Assembly: GCF_009937975.1 (NCBI RefSeq)
Contig: NZ_AP018441.1
Span: forward strand, 5,828,001-5,892,000
Reading direction: 5' to 3'
DNA: 64,000 nucleotides
From: Undibacterium sp. YM2
GTDB taxonomy: Bacteria; Pseudomonadota; Gammaproteobacteria; Burkholderiales; Burkholderiaceae_D
Shown: piece after piece, positions 35,730-45,283 of the stretch
How positions within the stretch are numbered: position 1 is the first letter of the stretch
How the letters are laid out: the number at the start of each line of letters is the position of its first letter
Position numbers and translations under genes: made by a program
Notes under the pieces: generated by a model
What the model was told of the DNA's origin: nothing
The model's database searches: none
Seen by the model: only the letters and a program-made list of their open reading frames with translations

Positions 35730-36904
35730 ATTTCAATTGCCAAAGCCGTACCTTCACCACCGCCAATACAAAGCGAAGCCACACCACGTTTCTTACCCTG
35801 CTTCTTCAAGGCACCCATCAGCGTGATGATGATACGCGCACCAGATGCACCAATAGGATGACCCAGCGCACAGGCACCGCCATGTACATTGACCTTGTCA
35901 TGCGGGATGCCCAGTTCTTTCATGGCTGCCATAGGCACGGTCGCAAAAGCTTCATTGATTTCAAACAGATCAACATCATCCGTTGTCCAGCCCAGTTTTT
36001 TGTACAGCTTCTGGATGGCGCCCACCGGTGCTGTGGTGAACCAGCCTGGTTCCTGCGCATTGCTGGCGTGGCCGAGGATTTTTGCGATTGGTGTCAGGCC
36101 CAGTTCTTTGGCTTTGGATTCACGCATCAGGACCAGTGCTGCAGCGCCGTCATTGATGGAAGAAGAAGAGGCAGCAGTGATCGTGCCGTCTTTTTTGAAG
36201 GCTGGTTTCAACGCAGGGATTTTGTCGAGCTTGGCTTTCAGCGGGCCCTCATCCTTGTCGATGACGACGTCGCCACCACGACCTGATACTGTCACTGGGG
36301 CGATTTCCCATGCGAAAGAACCATCGGCAGTTGCCGCCTGCGCACGCTTGACGGAGGCAATCGCAAATGCGTCCTGCTCTTCACGGCTGAAGTTGTATTT
36401 GGCTGAACAGTCTTCAGCAAAGGTGCCCATGGAGCGGCCTTTGTCATAGGCATCTTCGAGACCATCAAGCATCATGTGGTCATACATCATGCCGTGGCCG
36501 ATGCGGTAGCCGCCGCGTGCCTTGGGGATCAGGTAAGGGGCATTGGTCATGGACTCCATGCCGCCGGAGACGATGACTTCATTGCTGCCGGCATTGATGG
36601 AATCAAAGGCCATCATGGTCGCCTTCATGGCCGAGCCGCACATCTTGGATAAAGTCACTGCACCCGTGGACACTGGCAAACCCGCAGCCAGCAAAGCCTG
36701 GCGTGCCGGGGCCTGGCCCTGGCCTGCCATCAGGCAGTTACCGAACAAGACTTCTTCTACCAGCTCTGGCTTGACACCGGCGCGTTCAACAGCGGCCTTG
36801 ATGGCAACTGCACCGAGCTGACTGGCTGTCAGGGAAGAAAAATCGCCCTGAAAAGCACCCATGGGGGTACGGGCTGCACCAACGATTACGATAGGATCAC
36901 TCAT
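35723..36904 (-). CDS. Acetyl-CoA C-acetyltransferase (thiolase)
   Basis: A 393-residue type II thiolase. The acyl-enzyme cysteine is in LSKMCGSAMKATMM; NEAFA, the catalytic His in GGACALGHPIGASGARI and the second cysteine in CIGGGEGTALAIE complete the active site. It would split acetoacetyl-CoA from leucine breakdown into two acetyl-CoA, or run in reverse for polyhydroxybutyrate synthesis. ATG 36904 starts MSDPIVIVGAARTPMG, the family start. The last codons form one end of the long palindrome 35600-35729, suggesting the element inserted at the very end of the gene. Confidence 0.92.
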   Translation of the reverse strand: MSDPIVIVGAARTPMGAFQGDFSSLTASQLGAVAIKAAVERAGVKPELVEEVLFGNCLMAGQGQAPARQALLAAGLPVSTGAVTLSKMCGSAMKATMMAFDSINAGSNEVIVSGGMESMTNAPYLIPKARGGYRIGHGMMYDHMMLDGLEDAYDKGRSMGTFAEDCSAKYNFSREEQDAFAIASVKRAQAATADGSFAWEIAPVTVSGRGGDVVIDKDEGPLKAKLDKIPALKPAFKKDGTITAASSSSINDGAAALVLMRESKAKELGLTPIAKILGHASNAQEPGWFTTAPVGAIQKLYKKLGWTTDDVDLFEINEAFATVPMAAMKELGIPHDKVNVHGGACALGHPIGASGARIIITLMGALKKQGKKRGVASLCIGGGEGTALAIEMV

Positions 36905-36979
36905 CTTACTCTCCAATTAATATAGGCAACAAAATTGCCTGGCTAATGACGGGAGGCATGTCAACAAACATGCACAGCC

Positions 36980-38761
36980 TTAACTTGTTGTACTGGTCTG
37001 ATTGCAAAAACGGATTTCCTGCGGATACGGAAACACATCATCCACCTTGCCATCGACTATGCGCTTCTTGCGGGCTTGCCAGTATTCGGCGGTCAGCAAG
37101 TCAGCGTGGTGCTTCATAAAATATTCTTTGACGTTTTTATTCCCCAGCAGGAAGGTACCAAACTGTTCGGGGAAGACATCATTTTTTGCAATCGGATACC
37201 ATGGCTCGGCAGACATCTCGTCTTCTTCATTACGCGGCAAAGGTATCTTGCGGAAATTGCAGTCGGTGATGTATTCGATTTCATCATAGTCATAAAAGAC
37301 GACACGGCCATGACGGGTGACACCGAAATTTTTGTACAGCATGTCGCCAGGGAAAATATTAGCGGCTACCAGATCCTTGATGGCGCTGCCATATTCTTTG
37401 AGACCATGCTCCATGCCTGCCATGTCACCACTTTGTTCGGCTTCAGTCAGCCAGATATTCAAAGGCGTCATGCGGCGTTCTATGTACAGATGCTTGATGA
37501 CGACTTCATCATCATTCACTTCCAGCAGCGACGGTGCATATTGCCTGATCTCTGCCAGCAGTTCTTCTGAAAAGCGCGCACGTGGAAAAGCCACATCAGA
37601 ATATTCCAGCGTATCCGCCATGCGGCCCACGCGGTCGTGGTTCTTCACCAGCAGGTATTTTTCCTTGATCAAGGCCTTGGTGGTTTCCTTGGGTGGCGGG
37701 AAACTGTCCTTGATCAGTTTGAACACATACGGAAAAGACGGCAACGCAAACACCAGCATCACCAGACCGCGTATGCCGGGTGCGGCTTCTATGCGGTCGG
37801 AGGAATATTTGAGGTGATGCAGAAAGTCGCGGTAAAACAGATTCTTGCCATGCTTTTGCAGGCCTATCATGGTGTAGATTTCACTGCGCGGCTTCTTGGG
37901 CAGGATGCTGCGTATGAATTGCACATAGGCCGATGGTACTTCCATATCGACCATGAAATAGGCGCGTGTAAAAGAGAACAGCACCGTGATGAGCATGGTG
38001 TCAAAAATCACGGTATCGAGTACCAACTCACCCTTGCGCTTGTGCATGACGGGAATGACAAAAGGATATTCCTTATTGCCATTGATGCCCTTGCCTATGA
38101 TGTAAGCTGATTTATTGCGATAGAACAGGCTGGCCAATACCTGTATCTGGTGATTTGGCTCCAGCTTGGCGGGGCCAAAATTTTCACGCAGGCGTGCTTC
38201 TACCAGGGCCACATCACGGTCCAGGTCTTCAAACCTGGCATTCAGCTGAAAATTCGTGACGATGCGCTTGATGGTAAAACTCAGGCCATCGGTCGCCGGG
38301 TAATACACACGATAACTTGGTGGCGTATCTTCACTTTCCAGATACTCGGTCGAGGTTGCCGGGCGCACGAAAATAAAATCATTGTGATAGTAATTTCTGT
38401 GCAAAAGCTTGGTGCAAACGGTATTGAAAAACGTCTCAGCCAGCTCAGGGCGCAGATGATCGATCAGCATGCCCATGTAATGCAGTTTGACTTCGCGCCA
38501 GACTTCGTCGCTGAGGTCTTCTTCTGCGTATTCATCTTCCAGTGCCTGCACGCATTCGCGCACGCGCGTGTCGTAATACCCTATGCGCTCGCGCGCGGCG
38601 ATTTGTGCGGCGCGCCAGTCACCCGTTTCAAATTGCTGCTTTGCTCTTTGACTACTGGCCCTGAACAAATGGTAATGCCTGTCAAAACCATCGAGTATCG
38701 TCCTGGCGATATCAAAGGCGATTTGTGAAGACAGCAATTTGGGGAAATGGGTGTGGGGCAT
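36980..38761 (-). CDS. aceK: Isocitrate dehydrogenase kinase/phosphatase AceK
   Basis: A bifunctional 593-residue enzyme that phosphorylates and dephosphorylates isocitrate dehydrogenase, sending carbon into the glyoxylate shunt when cells live on acetate or fatty acids. The ATP loop [28 protein letters not shown] and the metal/nucleotide-binding [10 protein letters not shown] are family hallmarks, and the length is typical. Its place in a block that turns leucine and branched acids into acetyl-CoA and acetoacetate makes sense, since growth on these needs the glyoxylate shunt. aceA and aceB are not in the window. Confidence 0.96.
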   Translation of the reverse strand: MPHTHFPKLLSSQIAFDIARTILDGFDRHYHLFRASSQRAKQQFETGDWRAAQIAARERIGYYDTRVRECVQALEDEYAEEDLSDEVWREVKLHYMGMLIDHLRPELAETFFNTVCTKLLHRNYYHNDFIFVRPATSTEYLESEDTPPSYRVYYPATDGLSFTIKRIVTNFQLNARFEDLDRDVALVEARLRENFGPAKLEPNHQIQVLASLFYRNKSAYIIGKGINGNKEYPFVIPVMHKRKGELVLDTVIFDTMLITVLFSFTRAYFMVDMEVPSAYVQFIRSILPKKPRSEIYTMIGLQKHGKNLFYRDFLHHLKYSSDRIEAAPGIRGLVMLVFALPSFPYVFKLIKDSFPPPKETTKALIKEKYLLVKNHDRVGRMADTLEYSDVAFPRARFSEELLAEIRQYAPSLLEVNDDEVVIKHLYIERRMTPLNIWLTEAEQSGDMAGMEHGLKEYGSAIKDLVAANIFPGDMLYKNFGVTRHGRVVFYDYDEIEYITDCNFRKIPLPRNEEDEMSAEPWYPIAKNDVFPEQFGTFLLGNKNVKEYFMKHHADLLTAEYWQARKKRIVDGKVDDVFPYPQEIRFCNQTSTTS

Positions 38762-38771
38762 GGTAGGTGGC

Positions 38772-39701
38772 TCAGATCAAATGGAACTGGTTTTTCCAAG
38801 CCTGTAGTTTACCCAAATCCACGGCGATCCCACCACAAACCACGATCAGCGGTTTTTTATACTCAGCCAGTACTGGCAAGTTCTGATAAGCAACTGCCAG
38901 GGCTGCGCCGCAGGCCGGTTCCACCAGGGTACGCATATCGTCGGCAAAAGCCAGACAAGCCTGCACAGCCTGGGCGTCGCTGACGGTCACAGTGTGCACG
39001 GTGCGTTTGCGCGTCCAGTCAAATGCCTGTTGTGCAACACGTCTCGCGCCGAGGGTGCTGGCAATCGAGGTAATCGCTGGCAAAGTCACCAGTTCACCTG
39101 CCTGCACGGCTGCATGCAGGGAAGCTGCGCCTTCAGTCTCTGACGCGATGATGGGGATATGGCCGAGGCCATTGCGCTCCAGACCGAGGGCGATGCCACT
39201 CAGCAATCCGCCGCCGCCGACGGAACAGATGACGACATCAAAGTCGAGCTTGCCCGCCACTTCATCTATCGTTGTGGCATTGCCATCCCAGATATCAGCA
39301 TGGTCAAACGGCGGGATATACACGGCACCCGGCTGCTCGCACAGGCGCAAAGCTTCCTGATTGGCTTCATCCCAGACGCTGCCCGCGACAATGACTGTCG
39401 CGCCTATTGCCCGTATTGCCGCACGCACACTTTCATGCGTGGTTTGCGGCACGACGATCGTGGTTTGCAAACCCAGGGCCACGCCTGCAACGGCGGCAGC
39501 AAAACCGGCATTGCCACCAGAAGGGCAGACAAAGTGTTTTGCCCCCTGCTCTGCCGCACGCTGGCACATCAGGCCTATGCCACGCAACTTGAAAGAACCG
39601 GAAGGCTGGTTGTTTTCCATTTTCAGCCAGACTTGTTTGCCCAGGCTGGCTGAAAGAGCGCGGTGTTCCAGCAGCGGTGTAGTGATATGCAAATGTGTCA
39701 T
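38772..39701 (-). CDS. Serine/threonine dehydratase-like PLP enzyme
   Basis: A 309-residue fold-type II PLP enzyme. The Schiff-base lysine is in SGSFKLRG, the substrate-binding loop is SGGNAG, and the phosphate-binding glycine loop is [10 protein letters not shown]. It has no ACT regulatory domain and is short, like catabolic L-serine dehydratase (SDH) rather than biosynthetic IlvA. It would deaminate serine or threonine to pyruvate or 2-oxobutyrate. It lies between aceK (10 bases) and liuA (30 bases), so it is part of the operon, though not a known liu gene. Confidence 0.85.
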   Translation of the reverse strand: MTHLHITTPLLEHRALSASLGKQVWLKMENNQPSGSFKLRGIGLMCQRAAEQGAKHFVCPSGGNAGFAAAVAGVALGLQTTIVVPQTTHESVRAAIRAIGATVIVAGSVWDEANQEALRLCEQPGAVYIPPFDHADIWDGNATTIDEVAGKLDFDVVICSVGGGGLLSGIALGLERNGLGHIPIIASETEGAASLHAAVQAGELVTLPAITSIASTLGARRVAQQAFDWTRKRTVHTVTVSDAQAVQACLAFADDMRTLVEPACGAALAVAYQNLPVLAEYKKPLIVVCGGIAVDLGKLQAWKNQFHLI

Positions 39702-39731
39702 ATAAATTGACTCAGTTTACAACAATCCCTG

Positions 39732-40916
39732 TTACTTGGTTTCAGCAAACAATTCGCGGCCTATCAGCATGCGGCGTATCTCGCTGGTACCGGCGCCGAT
39801 TTCATACAGCTTGGCATCGCGCCACAGGCGACCTACCGGGTATTCATTGATGTAGCCATTGCCACCCAGGGTCTGTATCGCTTCGCCAGCCATCCATGTA
39901 GCTTTTTCTGCGGAATACAAAATCGCACCGGCAGCATCCTTGCGCAGGGCGCGCACTGCTTCTGGCGTGGTGGCGCGGTCGCAAGCCTGACCAACTGCAT
40001 ACACATACGCCTTGCATGCCATCATGGTGGAATACATATCCGCCAGTTTGCCCTGCATCAATTGGAACTCACCAATAGGCTGGCCGAATTGCTTGCGGTC
40101 ATGCACATAAGGTACTACTGCATCCATACAGGCTTGCATGATGCCCAGAGGGCCACCAGACAAGACGGTACGTTCAAAGTCAAGGCCAGACATCAGGACA
40201 TTAACGCCCTTGCCCAGGCCACCGAGTACGTTTTCTGCCGGGACTTCGCAATCCTCAAATACCAGTTCACCTGTGTGCGAGCCGCGCATGCCGAGTTTGT
40301 CGAGCTTTTGCGCAATGCTGAAGCCTTTAAAGCCTTTTTCTATGAGGAAGGCTGTCATGCCGCGCGGGCCAGCTTCCAGGTCATTCTTGGCATACACGAC
40401 CAGGGTGTCGGCATCGGGACCATTGGTGATCCACATCTTGGTGCCGTTCAAGACCCAGCGGTCACCCTTCCAGTCGGCCCTCAGCTTCATGCTGACGACG
40501 TCGGAACCGGCATTTGGCTCGGACATGGCGAGCGCGCCTATGTGTTCGCCGCTGATGAGTTTTGGCAGGTATTTGGCTTTTTGTTCTTCTGTACCATTGC
40601 GCTTGATCTGGTTAACGCACAGGTTGGAATGCGCACCATACGACAGGCCAACAGAGGCAGAAGCGCGGGAAATTTCTTCCATGGCAATGATGTGGGCCAG
40701 ATAGCCCATGTTGGCGCCGCCGTATTCTTCACTGACTGTCACACCCAGGATACCGAGCTCACCCATCTTGCGCCACAAATCCATGGGAAACTGGTCGCTA
40801 CGGTCTATCTCGGCGGCACGCGGGGCGATTTCTGCCTGGGCAAATTGCTGCACGGCTTCGCGCAAAGCGGCGATGTCTTCGCCGTGATCAAAAGTCAAAC
40901 CTGGTAAATGGAGCAT
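39732..40916 (-). CDS. liuA: Isovaleryl-CoA dehydrogenase
   Basis: FAD enzyme that oxidises isovaleryl-CoA to 3-methylcrotonyl-CoA, the first committed step of the liu pathway. The 394-residue length fits. The catalytic Glu is in [14 protein letters not shown], the internal position specific to isovaleryl-CoA dehydrogenases, while the C-terminal loop reads [19 protein letters not shown] with Gly where other acyl-CoA dehydrogenases have their Glu. [20 protein letters not shown] is the FAD motif. Electrons would pass to ETF. It follows a thioesterase gene that has a LiuR-type operator upstream. Confidence 0.94.
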   Translation of the reverse strand: MLHLPGLTFDHGEDIAALREAVQQFAQAEIAPRAAEIDRSDQFPMDLWRKMGELGILGVTVSEEYGGANMGYLAHIIAMEEISRASASVGLSYGAHSNLCVNQIKRNGTEEQKAKYLPKLISGEHIGALAMSEPNAGSDVVSMKLRADWKGDRWVLNGTKMWITNGPDADTLVVYAKNDLEAGPRGMTAFLIEKGFKGFSIAQKLDKLGMRGSHTGELVFEDCEVPAENVLGGLGKGVNVLMSGLDFERTVLSGGPLGIMQACMDAVVPYVHDRKQFGQPIGEFQLMQGKLADMYSTMMACKAYVYAVGQACDRATTPEAVRALRKDAAGAILYSAEKATWMAGEAIQTLGGNGYINEYPVGRLWRDAKLYEIGAGTSEIRRMLIGRELFAETK

Positions 40917-41001
40917 GTCGTCCTCACACTTTTATAAAATTAAAATTTGCTGGCTTATGTTGACTTGTGATCAAGCATGCCAGCCTTGTTAAGCCTGTAG
41001 C

Positions 41002-41472
41002 CTACATCCTGGATTCTGCCTTGGGTATCACAAACAAGGTCTGTTGCATGATGGCACAGAGTTTTTCCTGGCCCTTGTCCACCACAAACACTTCTGCACT
41101 GGATACCACCAGGGTTTTACCTGCCTTCAAGACCTTGCCACGGGCAATCAAAGTGTCGCCTTTGCCGGGTGCAACGATATTGATCTTGTATTCTGCAGTT
41201 AAGCACTCACTCACCGGCATCAGTTGCGTATTCGCGGCATAGCCACCTGCCGCATCGGCTATCGTACCAATCACGCCACCATGGAAATAGCCATGCTGCT
41301 GGCTGACTACCTCACTGAAAGGCAGGCTGATTTCACATGCGCCAGGGGTGATGCTGGTCAGGCGGGCATTCCAGGCCATCAAAGCGCCCTGTGCATTGAA
41401 GCTTTCCAGCAAGCTCAGGGCCAGTTTGTGATCCAGTGTCGCTGTGCTTTGCTGCGTTGCCTGATTGCTCAT
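41002..41472 (-). CDS. PaaI-type hotdog thioesterase
   Basis: A 156-residue hotdog-fold protein with the PaaI-family motif FHGGVIGTIADAAGGYAANT, giving a likely acyl-CoA thioesterase. CLTAEYKINIVAPGKGDTLI and GKVLKAGKTLVVSSAEVFVV are the later strands. ATG 41472 follows GAGGG at a suitable distance; the frame upstream to 41490 is rejected. It is the first gene behind the palindrome 41524-41549, so it leads the liu operon and may relieve build-up of acyl-CoA intermediates. The substrate is not known. Confidence 0.85.
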   Translation of the reverse strand: MSNQATQQSTATLDHKLALSLLESFNAQGALMAWNARLTSITPGACEISLPFSEVVSQQHGYFHGGVIGTIADAAGGYAANTQLMPVSECLTAEYKINIVAPGKGDTLIARGKVLKAGKTLVVSSAEVFVVDKGQEKLCAIMQQTLFVIPKAESRM

Positions 41473-41512
41473 AAAACCCTCAATAACCAAGGAAAAACCA
41501 TCTCAGGCAAAA

Positions 41513-41541
41513 ATAATACGTCTAATTGACGTTTACGTAAA
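41513..41541 (-). promoter_or_regulatory. Promoter of the liu operon
   Basis: On the minus strand TTTACG (-35, 41536-41541) and TATTAT (-10, 41513-41518) are 17 bases apart, with the start of transcription near 41506. The -35 box lies inside the perfect palindrome 41524-41549, so a bound repressor would block polymerase. Confidence 0.6.
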
Positions 41542-41549
41542 CGTCAATT
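41524..41549. promoter_or_regulatory. LiuR operator upstream of the liu operon
   Basis: A 26-bp perfect palindrome centred on TTTACGTAAA with flanks TTGACG/CGTCAA. The liuR-proximal site at 42110-42125 has the same half-site TTGACGT. MerR-type LiuR regulators are known to repress branched-chain catabolic genes from ACGT-containing palindromes of this kind. The palindrome is seen directly; the binding protein is inferred from the adjacent liuR. Confidence 0.8.
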
Positions 41550-41654
41550 CAATCATTTGATGCTTTTCGTCCGCAAGCCAGGCATGAACATTATCAAAAT
41601 GCCCATATAGCCCATGACGTTCTTGTCAATCTTATTAATCTTATTAAGCAGGAT

Positions 41655-42050
41655 TTATTTTTCTGCATGATCAAGTTGACCCAGCAAGCTGCGGCTTTTT
41701 TCTTCATGTGCGCTGATTTCTGCCAGCATGATCTCTATATCTTCCCGCTGTTGTTCCAGCGCCGCCCTGTGCCTGGCCAACACCACCAGGAAACTCTGCA
41801 ACTGTACTTCGGTATCCTTGGGAGAACGGTACATATCGACCAGGCTTTTGATATCCGACAGGCTCAGGCCCAGGCGTTTGCCGCGCAGGGTCAGCTTCAG
41901 ATGAGTGCGTTCCCGCGTTGTATAAACACGGTTGCGGCCACCCGGCCCTTCACGGCTGGGGCTCAGCAAGCCCTGGTCTTCATAAAAGCGTATCGCCCTC
42001 GGGGTAATATCAAATTCGCGGGCAAGTTCGGTAATGGTATAGGTGGCCAT
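41655..42050 (-). CDS. liuR: MerR-family regulator LiuR
   Basis: A 131-residue one-domain regulator with an N-terminal winged helix: ITELAREFDITPRAIRFYED, then GLLSPSREGPGGRNRVYTTRER, then a coiled-coil dimer helix (VVLARHRAALEQQREDIEIM). ATG 42050 is the natural MerR start (MATYTITELAREF); the frame upstream crosses the operator. It has no metal-binding cysteines, in line with LiuR rather than metal sensors. Two perfect palindromes, one before its own gene and one before the liu operon, are its probable targets. Known LiuR proteins respond to pathway acyl-CoA intermediates. Confidence 0.88.
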   Translation of the reverse strand: MATYTITELAREFDITPRAIRFYEDQGLLSPSREGPGGRNRVYTTRERTHLKLTLRGKRLGLSLSDIKSLVDMYRSPKDTEVQLQSFLVVLARHRAALEQQREDIEIMLAEISAHEEKSRSLLGQLDHAEK

Positions 42051-42109
42051 GGTCAATCTGGTGAAAAACACAGAAACAGTTTTCTGATTACAATCTGCAC
42101 TTGATGCAG

Positions 42110-42125
42110 TTGACGTTAACGTCAA
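42110..42125. promoter_or_regulatory. LiuR operator between liuR and the divergent hydrolase gene
   Basis: TTGACGTTAACGTCAA is a perfect 16-bp palindrome, with the same TTGACGT half-site as 41524-41549. It lies 60 bases before the liuR start and 93 bases before the plus-strand hydrolase gene. On the plus strand TTGACG with a 17-base gap to TAAATC could be a promoter, so the operator may control both genes. Confidence 0.75.
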
Positions 42126-42217
42126 ATAGTTTTAAATCGCATTGTAGGCTATTCCAGTGCTTCTGGAGTCATCCATAATGAGAAAACATAGCCACCACAA
42201 TAACAACAGAGACGACC

Positions 42218-43291
42218 ATGAACTTACTGGAACAACAACTCCACTACCCTTTTGGCGAGACCTTGCCCGACACCGGCAAGACCATGGAAATCGCCCCAGG
42301 CGTGCTGTGGATACGCATGGGCCTGCCCTTTGCGCTGAATCATATCAATCTGTGGCTGCTGGAAGATGAGCTGGAAACCAGCCAGGGCAAGGTGCGTGGC
42401 TGGACAGTAGTCGATTGCGGCATCGCCAGTGACGCTACCCGCGATGCCTGGGAGATATTGTTCGGCGACCTGAACAACCATTTGCGCGGCTTGCCCATCA
42501 TCCGCGTCATCGCTACCCACTGTCACCCTGACCACATAGGCCTGGCCGACTGGCTGTGCAGCCGCTGGAATGTACAACTATGGATGACCGCAGGCGAATA
42601 TGCCTTTGCCCGCATGATGTCGGCCAGTTTGCCGGGTGCGGACGGCACGGCCATGTTCCCGCACTTTCGCAAGCATGGCCTGGTTGATAGCGACATGCAG
42701 GAACAGATACAGGAGAGAAAAACCCATTACACCAGACTGGTGCCTACCGTGCCAATCGCCTACCACCGCATGCAAGAAGGCCTGGATGTCATCATCAACC
42801 AACGTCACTGGCAAGTCATCACCGGTTTTGGGCATTCGCCTGAACATGCTTCGCTATATTGCGCAGAGCTGAATATCCTGATCTCGGGCGATATGCTGTT
42901 GCCGCGCATCTCTACCAATGTCTCGGTATTTGCGATAGAGCCGGAAGCCAATCCCGTGCAGCAGTATATGGATTCTCTGCAAAAATACCTGCCACTGCCA
43001 GAAGATGTGCTTATCCTGCCTTCGCATGGCAAACCCTTCAAGGGCTTGCATACTCGCGTACGGCAATTGCAAGACCATCATGCCGAGCGCCTGGAAGAAG
43101 TGAAGCTCGCCTGTGCCACGCCACAATCAGCGATGGACATCGTCCCCATCATGTTCCGCCGTCCGCTCGATTCTCACCAGCTGACTTTCGCTATAGGCGA
43201 AGCGTTGGCTCATTTGCACAAGCTCTGGTATGACGGTGTCTTGCGCAGGGTAACGGGGGATGATGGAATCTTGCGCTTCGTCATCAAATAA
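42218..43291 (+). CDS. Metallo-beta-lactamase-fold hydrolase
   Basis: A 357-residue cytoplasmic hydrolase with the zinc motif HCHPDH (residues 101-106), a third histidine in TGFGHSPEHASLY, the bridging aspartate in ISGDMLLPRI and the last histidine in LPSHGKPFKGLH. The C-terminal about 90 residues form a helical extension ending FAIGEALAHLHKLW, a layout found in hydrolases near acyl-CoA degradation genes. It is divergent from liuR and shares the palindrome at 42110-42125, so it may be a LiuR target, for instance as a thioesterase. That is inference. Confidence 0.87.
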   Translation: MNLLEQQLHYPFGETLPDTGKTMEIAPGVLWIRMGLPFALNHINLWLLEDELETSQGKVRGWTVVDCGIASDATRDAWEILFGDLNNHLRGLPIIRVIATHCHPDHIGLADWLCSRWNVQLWMTAGEYAFARMMSASLPGADGTAMFPHFRKHGLVDSDMQEQIQERKTHYTRLVPTVPIAYHRMQEGLDVIINQRHWQVITGFGHSPEHASLYCAELNILISGDMLLPRISTNVSVFAIEPEANPVQQYMDSLQKYLPLPEDVLILPSHGKPFKGLHTRVRQLQDHHAERLEEVKLACATPQSAMDIVPIMFRRPLDSHQLTFAIGEALAHLHKLWYDGVLRRVTGDDGILRFVIK

Positions 43292-43356
43292 GCGTCAAGA
43301 AATGTCGCCCCGCCCACGCTCTCACACGTACTCACACGTAATCTGAGGCGATATTT

Positions 43357-43830
43357 TTATTGCTGCGGTATTCTACTGATCTGCACGCTAACTATCTGCC
43401 ATTTGCCGTCGCGCTGTGCATAGATATCGATATAGCGGTAATGTAATTTGAAGGGCTTGCCATCGTATCGTCCCGTCATTTTTGTGCGGCCACTGAGCAG
43501 GGCGACATTACCATACAGGCGTATTTCAAAATCTTCTACCTTGTAGGGATCAATTTCCAGCTTGTCTGATACCAGGCCATTGACGAAACTGGTCTTGGTT
43601 TCAAGATCACCGTCGCCATCTATCTGGCGAAAATCTTCCGCCATATTGGCCTCTATCGCCGCCTTGTCCTTGCGGACGATGGCGGCATCCCAGTCGTCAG
43701 ACAATTTCGTCAATTGTGCGACCAGGGCGGCGTTTTTTGCATCAGTGGAGTCGGCTGCATGTGCAGGCAATAATCCCGGACTGGCAATGGCCAGCAATAC
43801 ACTGGCCGCGCCCAAATATTTCTTGAACAT
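43357..43830 (-). CDS. Exported DUF4440/SnoaL-like protein
   Basis: A 157-residue protein with a signal peptide (FKKYLGAASVLLAIASPGLL, probable cut after AHA) and one NTF2-like fold domain: LSDDWDAAIVRKDKAAIEAN, MAEDFRQIDGDGDLETK, LYGNVALLSGRTKMTGRYDG and YIDIYAQRDGKWQIVSVQIS. These match the DUF4440 pattern. ATG 43830 has AAGG six bases upstream and is preferred over 43836. It is probably periplasmic; NTF2-like proteins vary in function, so none is assigned. Confidence 0.8.
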   Translation of the reverse strand: MFKKYLGAASVLLAIASPGLLPAHAADSTDAKNAALVAQLTKLSDDWDAAIVRKDKAAIEANMAEDFRQIDGDGDLETKTSFVNGLVSDKLEIDPYKVEDFEIRLYGNVALLSGRTKMTGRYDGKPFKLHYRYIDIYAQRDGKWQIVSVQISRIPQQ

Positions 43831-43842
43831 CTTCATCCTTTT

Positions 43843-44187
43843 TTATAAAGCACGGCCATCATAGTGATGCACAGGTATGGCTGCCAGGTCTATGTCTTCC
43901 AGGCAACGCAGATTGATGGCTGCCACCTTGTTGCCTTTGGGATCGACGCCCTCGGCATATGGATGCATGCCGCAAGTGGGGCAAAATTTATGCTGTATCA
44001 CATGCTTGTTGAAGATATAGGTACTGGCGGCCTCTTCCGGCGTCAGCAAGTGCAAATTCGTGAATGGTACAAACCACAGCAGCGAACCCTTGCGCTGGCA
44101 AATGGAACAATTACAGGCCAGCCCGCTGTCTATTTCACCCTCTACTTCAAATGCGATTTTGCCGCAGTGGCAGCTACCTTTATGCAT
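43843..44187 (-). CDS. GFA/CENP-V family zinc protein
   Basis: A 114-residue protein of the glutathione-dependent formaldehyde-activating (GFA) fold. Zinc-binding cysteines are in SCHCGKIAFEVEG, CNCSICQRKG and HKFCPTCGMHPY. The family binds two zinc ions and was first linked to formaldehyde plus glutathione, although many members have no proven activity. ATG 44187 has GGAG eight bases upstream; 44193 is an alternative. It lies six bases before the DUF4440 gene on the same strand. Confidence 0.88.
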   Translation of the reverse strand: MHKGSCHCGKIAFEVEGEIDSGLACNCSICQRKGSLLWFVPFTNLHLLTPEEAASTYIFNKHVIQHKFCPTCGMHPYAEGVDPKGNKVAAINLRCLEDIDLAAIPVHHYDGRAL

Positions 44188-44223
44188 GAGCATGTCTCCA
44201 AAAATGATAAATAAAACCGAGCT

Positions 44224-44655
44224 TCAGTTTGTCTGGGCCTGCCAGTATTCACCGGGCCGGTAATTGCCGAAATACCACAGATGCCCTTCGGGATCGAGCA
44301 CCATATAACCCCTGGCACCATAATCCTCGGTTTGCAGTGGCCGCACCAGTTTGGCACCGGCGGCAATGGCCCGTGCATGATGGGCATCCGGGTCATCCAC
44401 ATAGACGCTGAGCGCCTGCGAAATACCGGTCAAGGATTTGGGGCTGACATGATGCGTCTCGGCCTTGGGCGAAGCCACCATGATGACGCCTGTGCCCAGG
44501 CTCAATTCTGAATGTTCTACCCGGTTGCCCTCGCCAGGCACCACAAAGCGGGAGGTAAAACCAAAGGCCTTGACCAGCCAGTCTATGGCGGCAGGCGCAT
44601 CATCATAAATCAGGCTGGGATGGATATCAGACGGGGTACGGTAAGACTCAGACAT
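44224..44655 (-). CDS. VOC (glyoxalase/bleomycin resistance) family protein
   Basis: A 143-residue vicinal-oxygen-chelate protein made of two beta-alpha-beta-beta-beta units: PSLIYDDAPAAIDWLVKAF, HSELSLGTGVIMVAS, then SVYVDDPDAHHARAIAAGA, GARGYMVLDPEGHLWYFGNY. Metal-ligand type His and Glu positions are partly kept. The sequence is of the PhnB-like, YCII-adjacent kind often seen beside GFA genes. Three genes (VOC, GFA, DUF4440) run in one direction with small gaps. The substrate is unknown. Confidence 0.87.
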   Translation of the reverse strand: MSESYRTPSDIHPSLIYDDAPAAIDWLVKAFGFTSRFVVPGEGNRVEHSELSLGTGVIMVASPKAETHHVSPKSLTGISQALSVYVDDPDAHHARAIAAGAKLVRPLQTEDYGARGYMVLDPEGHLWYFGNYRPGEYWQAQTN

Positions 44656-44765
44656 GACGCTTTCCTTTCAGGATGGAAACGACGGGGCCGACGAGACTTA
44701 CTTTATATACAAAAAGGCAATCATATACAAGCGATCAATACCCATGCAGACTAGTCTGCCCATAT

Positions 44766-45278
44766 TTATTTTTGCGCATCCCGCTCACGGCAACTAAGTG
44801 AGGCGTAATCGGCTTTGGGTAACTTATGTCTGATGCCATAGGTTTTCAGGGTATCGAACACATCGGCATGTGGTTTGAAGGTACAGGCATTTTTCTCGGC
44901 GAAATCCTGCAGTGGACGCGTATCAGCTTCTACTTGCAGCACCAGGCCAAGGCCAGGGCTGACACAACAGCCTACATACTTATCCATGTATTCTTCTTCC
45001 AGCAAAATCAATGTATGTCCCATGAAGCTGGCTGGTTTTTGCAAGAGATAAAAATCAATGTAATCGGCACGCTGCTGCGGCTTTTTACTGATGATGGCCG
45101 CTTGCTGGTAAGCCCGTATCACAGGTCTGGATTCGGCCTGCCTGTCTTGCCCATCCGGTTTGATTTTGAGGGCCAGGATGAGCTGGTTTTCCAGCCTGGC
45201 ATCAGACGCCAGACTATGCGACGAGGCTGCGCTCAGCAACAAACCGGACAGCAGGAAATACAGAATTTTATTCATCAT
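44766..45278 (-). CDS. Exported hypothetical protein
   Basis: A 170-residue protein with a clear signal peptide (MMNKILYFLLSGLLLSAASS, cut near SLA). The mature part has YIDFYLLQKPASFMGHTLIL followed by LEEEYMDKYVGCCVSPG, VEADTRPLQDFAEKNAC and SLSCRERD near the end. Four cysteines (a CC pair, one in KNACTF and one in LSCRE) could form disulfides in the periplasm. I do not recognise the family. It starts five bases after the glutaminyl cyclase gene stops, so the two are probably co-transcribed. Confidence 0.7.
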   Translation of the reverse strand: MMNKILYFLLSGLLLSAASSHSLASDARLENQLILALKIKPDGQDRQAESRPVIRAYQQAAIISKKPQQRADYIDFYLLQKPASFMGHTLILLEEEYMDKYVGCCVSPGLGLVLQVEADTRPLQDFAEKNACTFKPHADVFDTLKTYGIRHKLPKADYASLSCRERDAQK

Positions 45279-45283
45279 CAGGT

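Noticed and set aside
38150..38728. A 192-residue plus-strand frame inside aceK
   Set aside because: It is a shadow of the conserved AceK sequence on the other strand.
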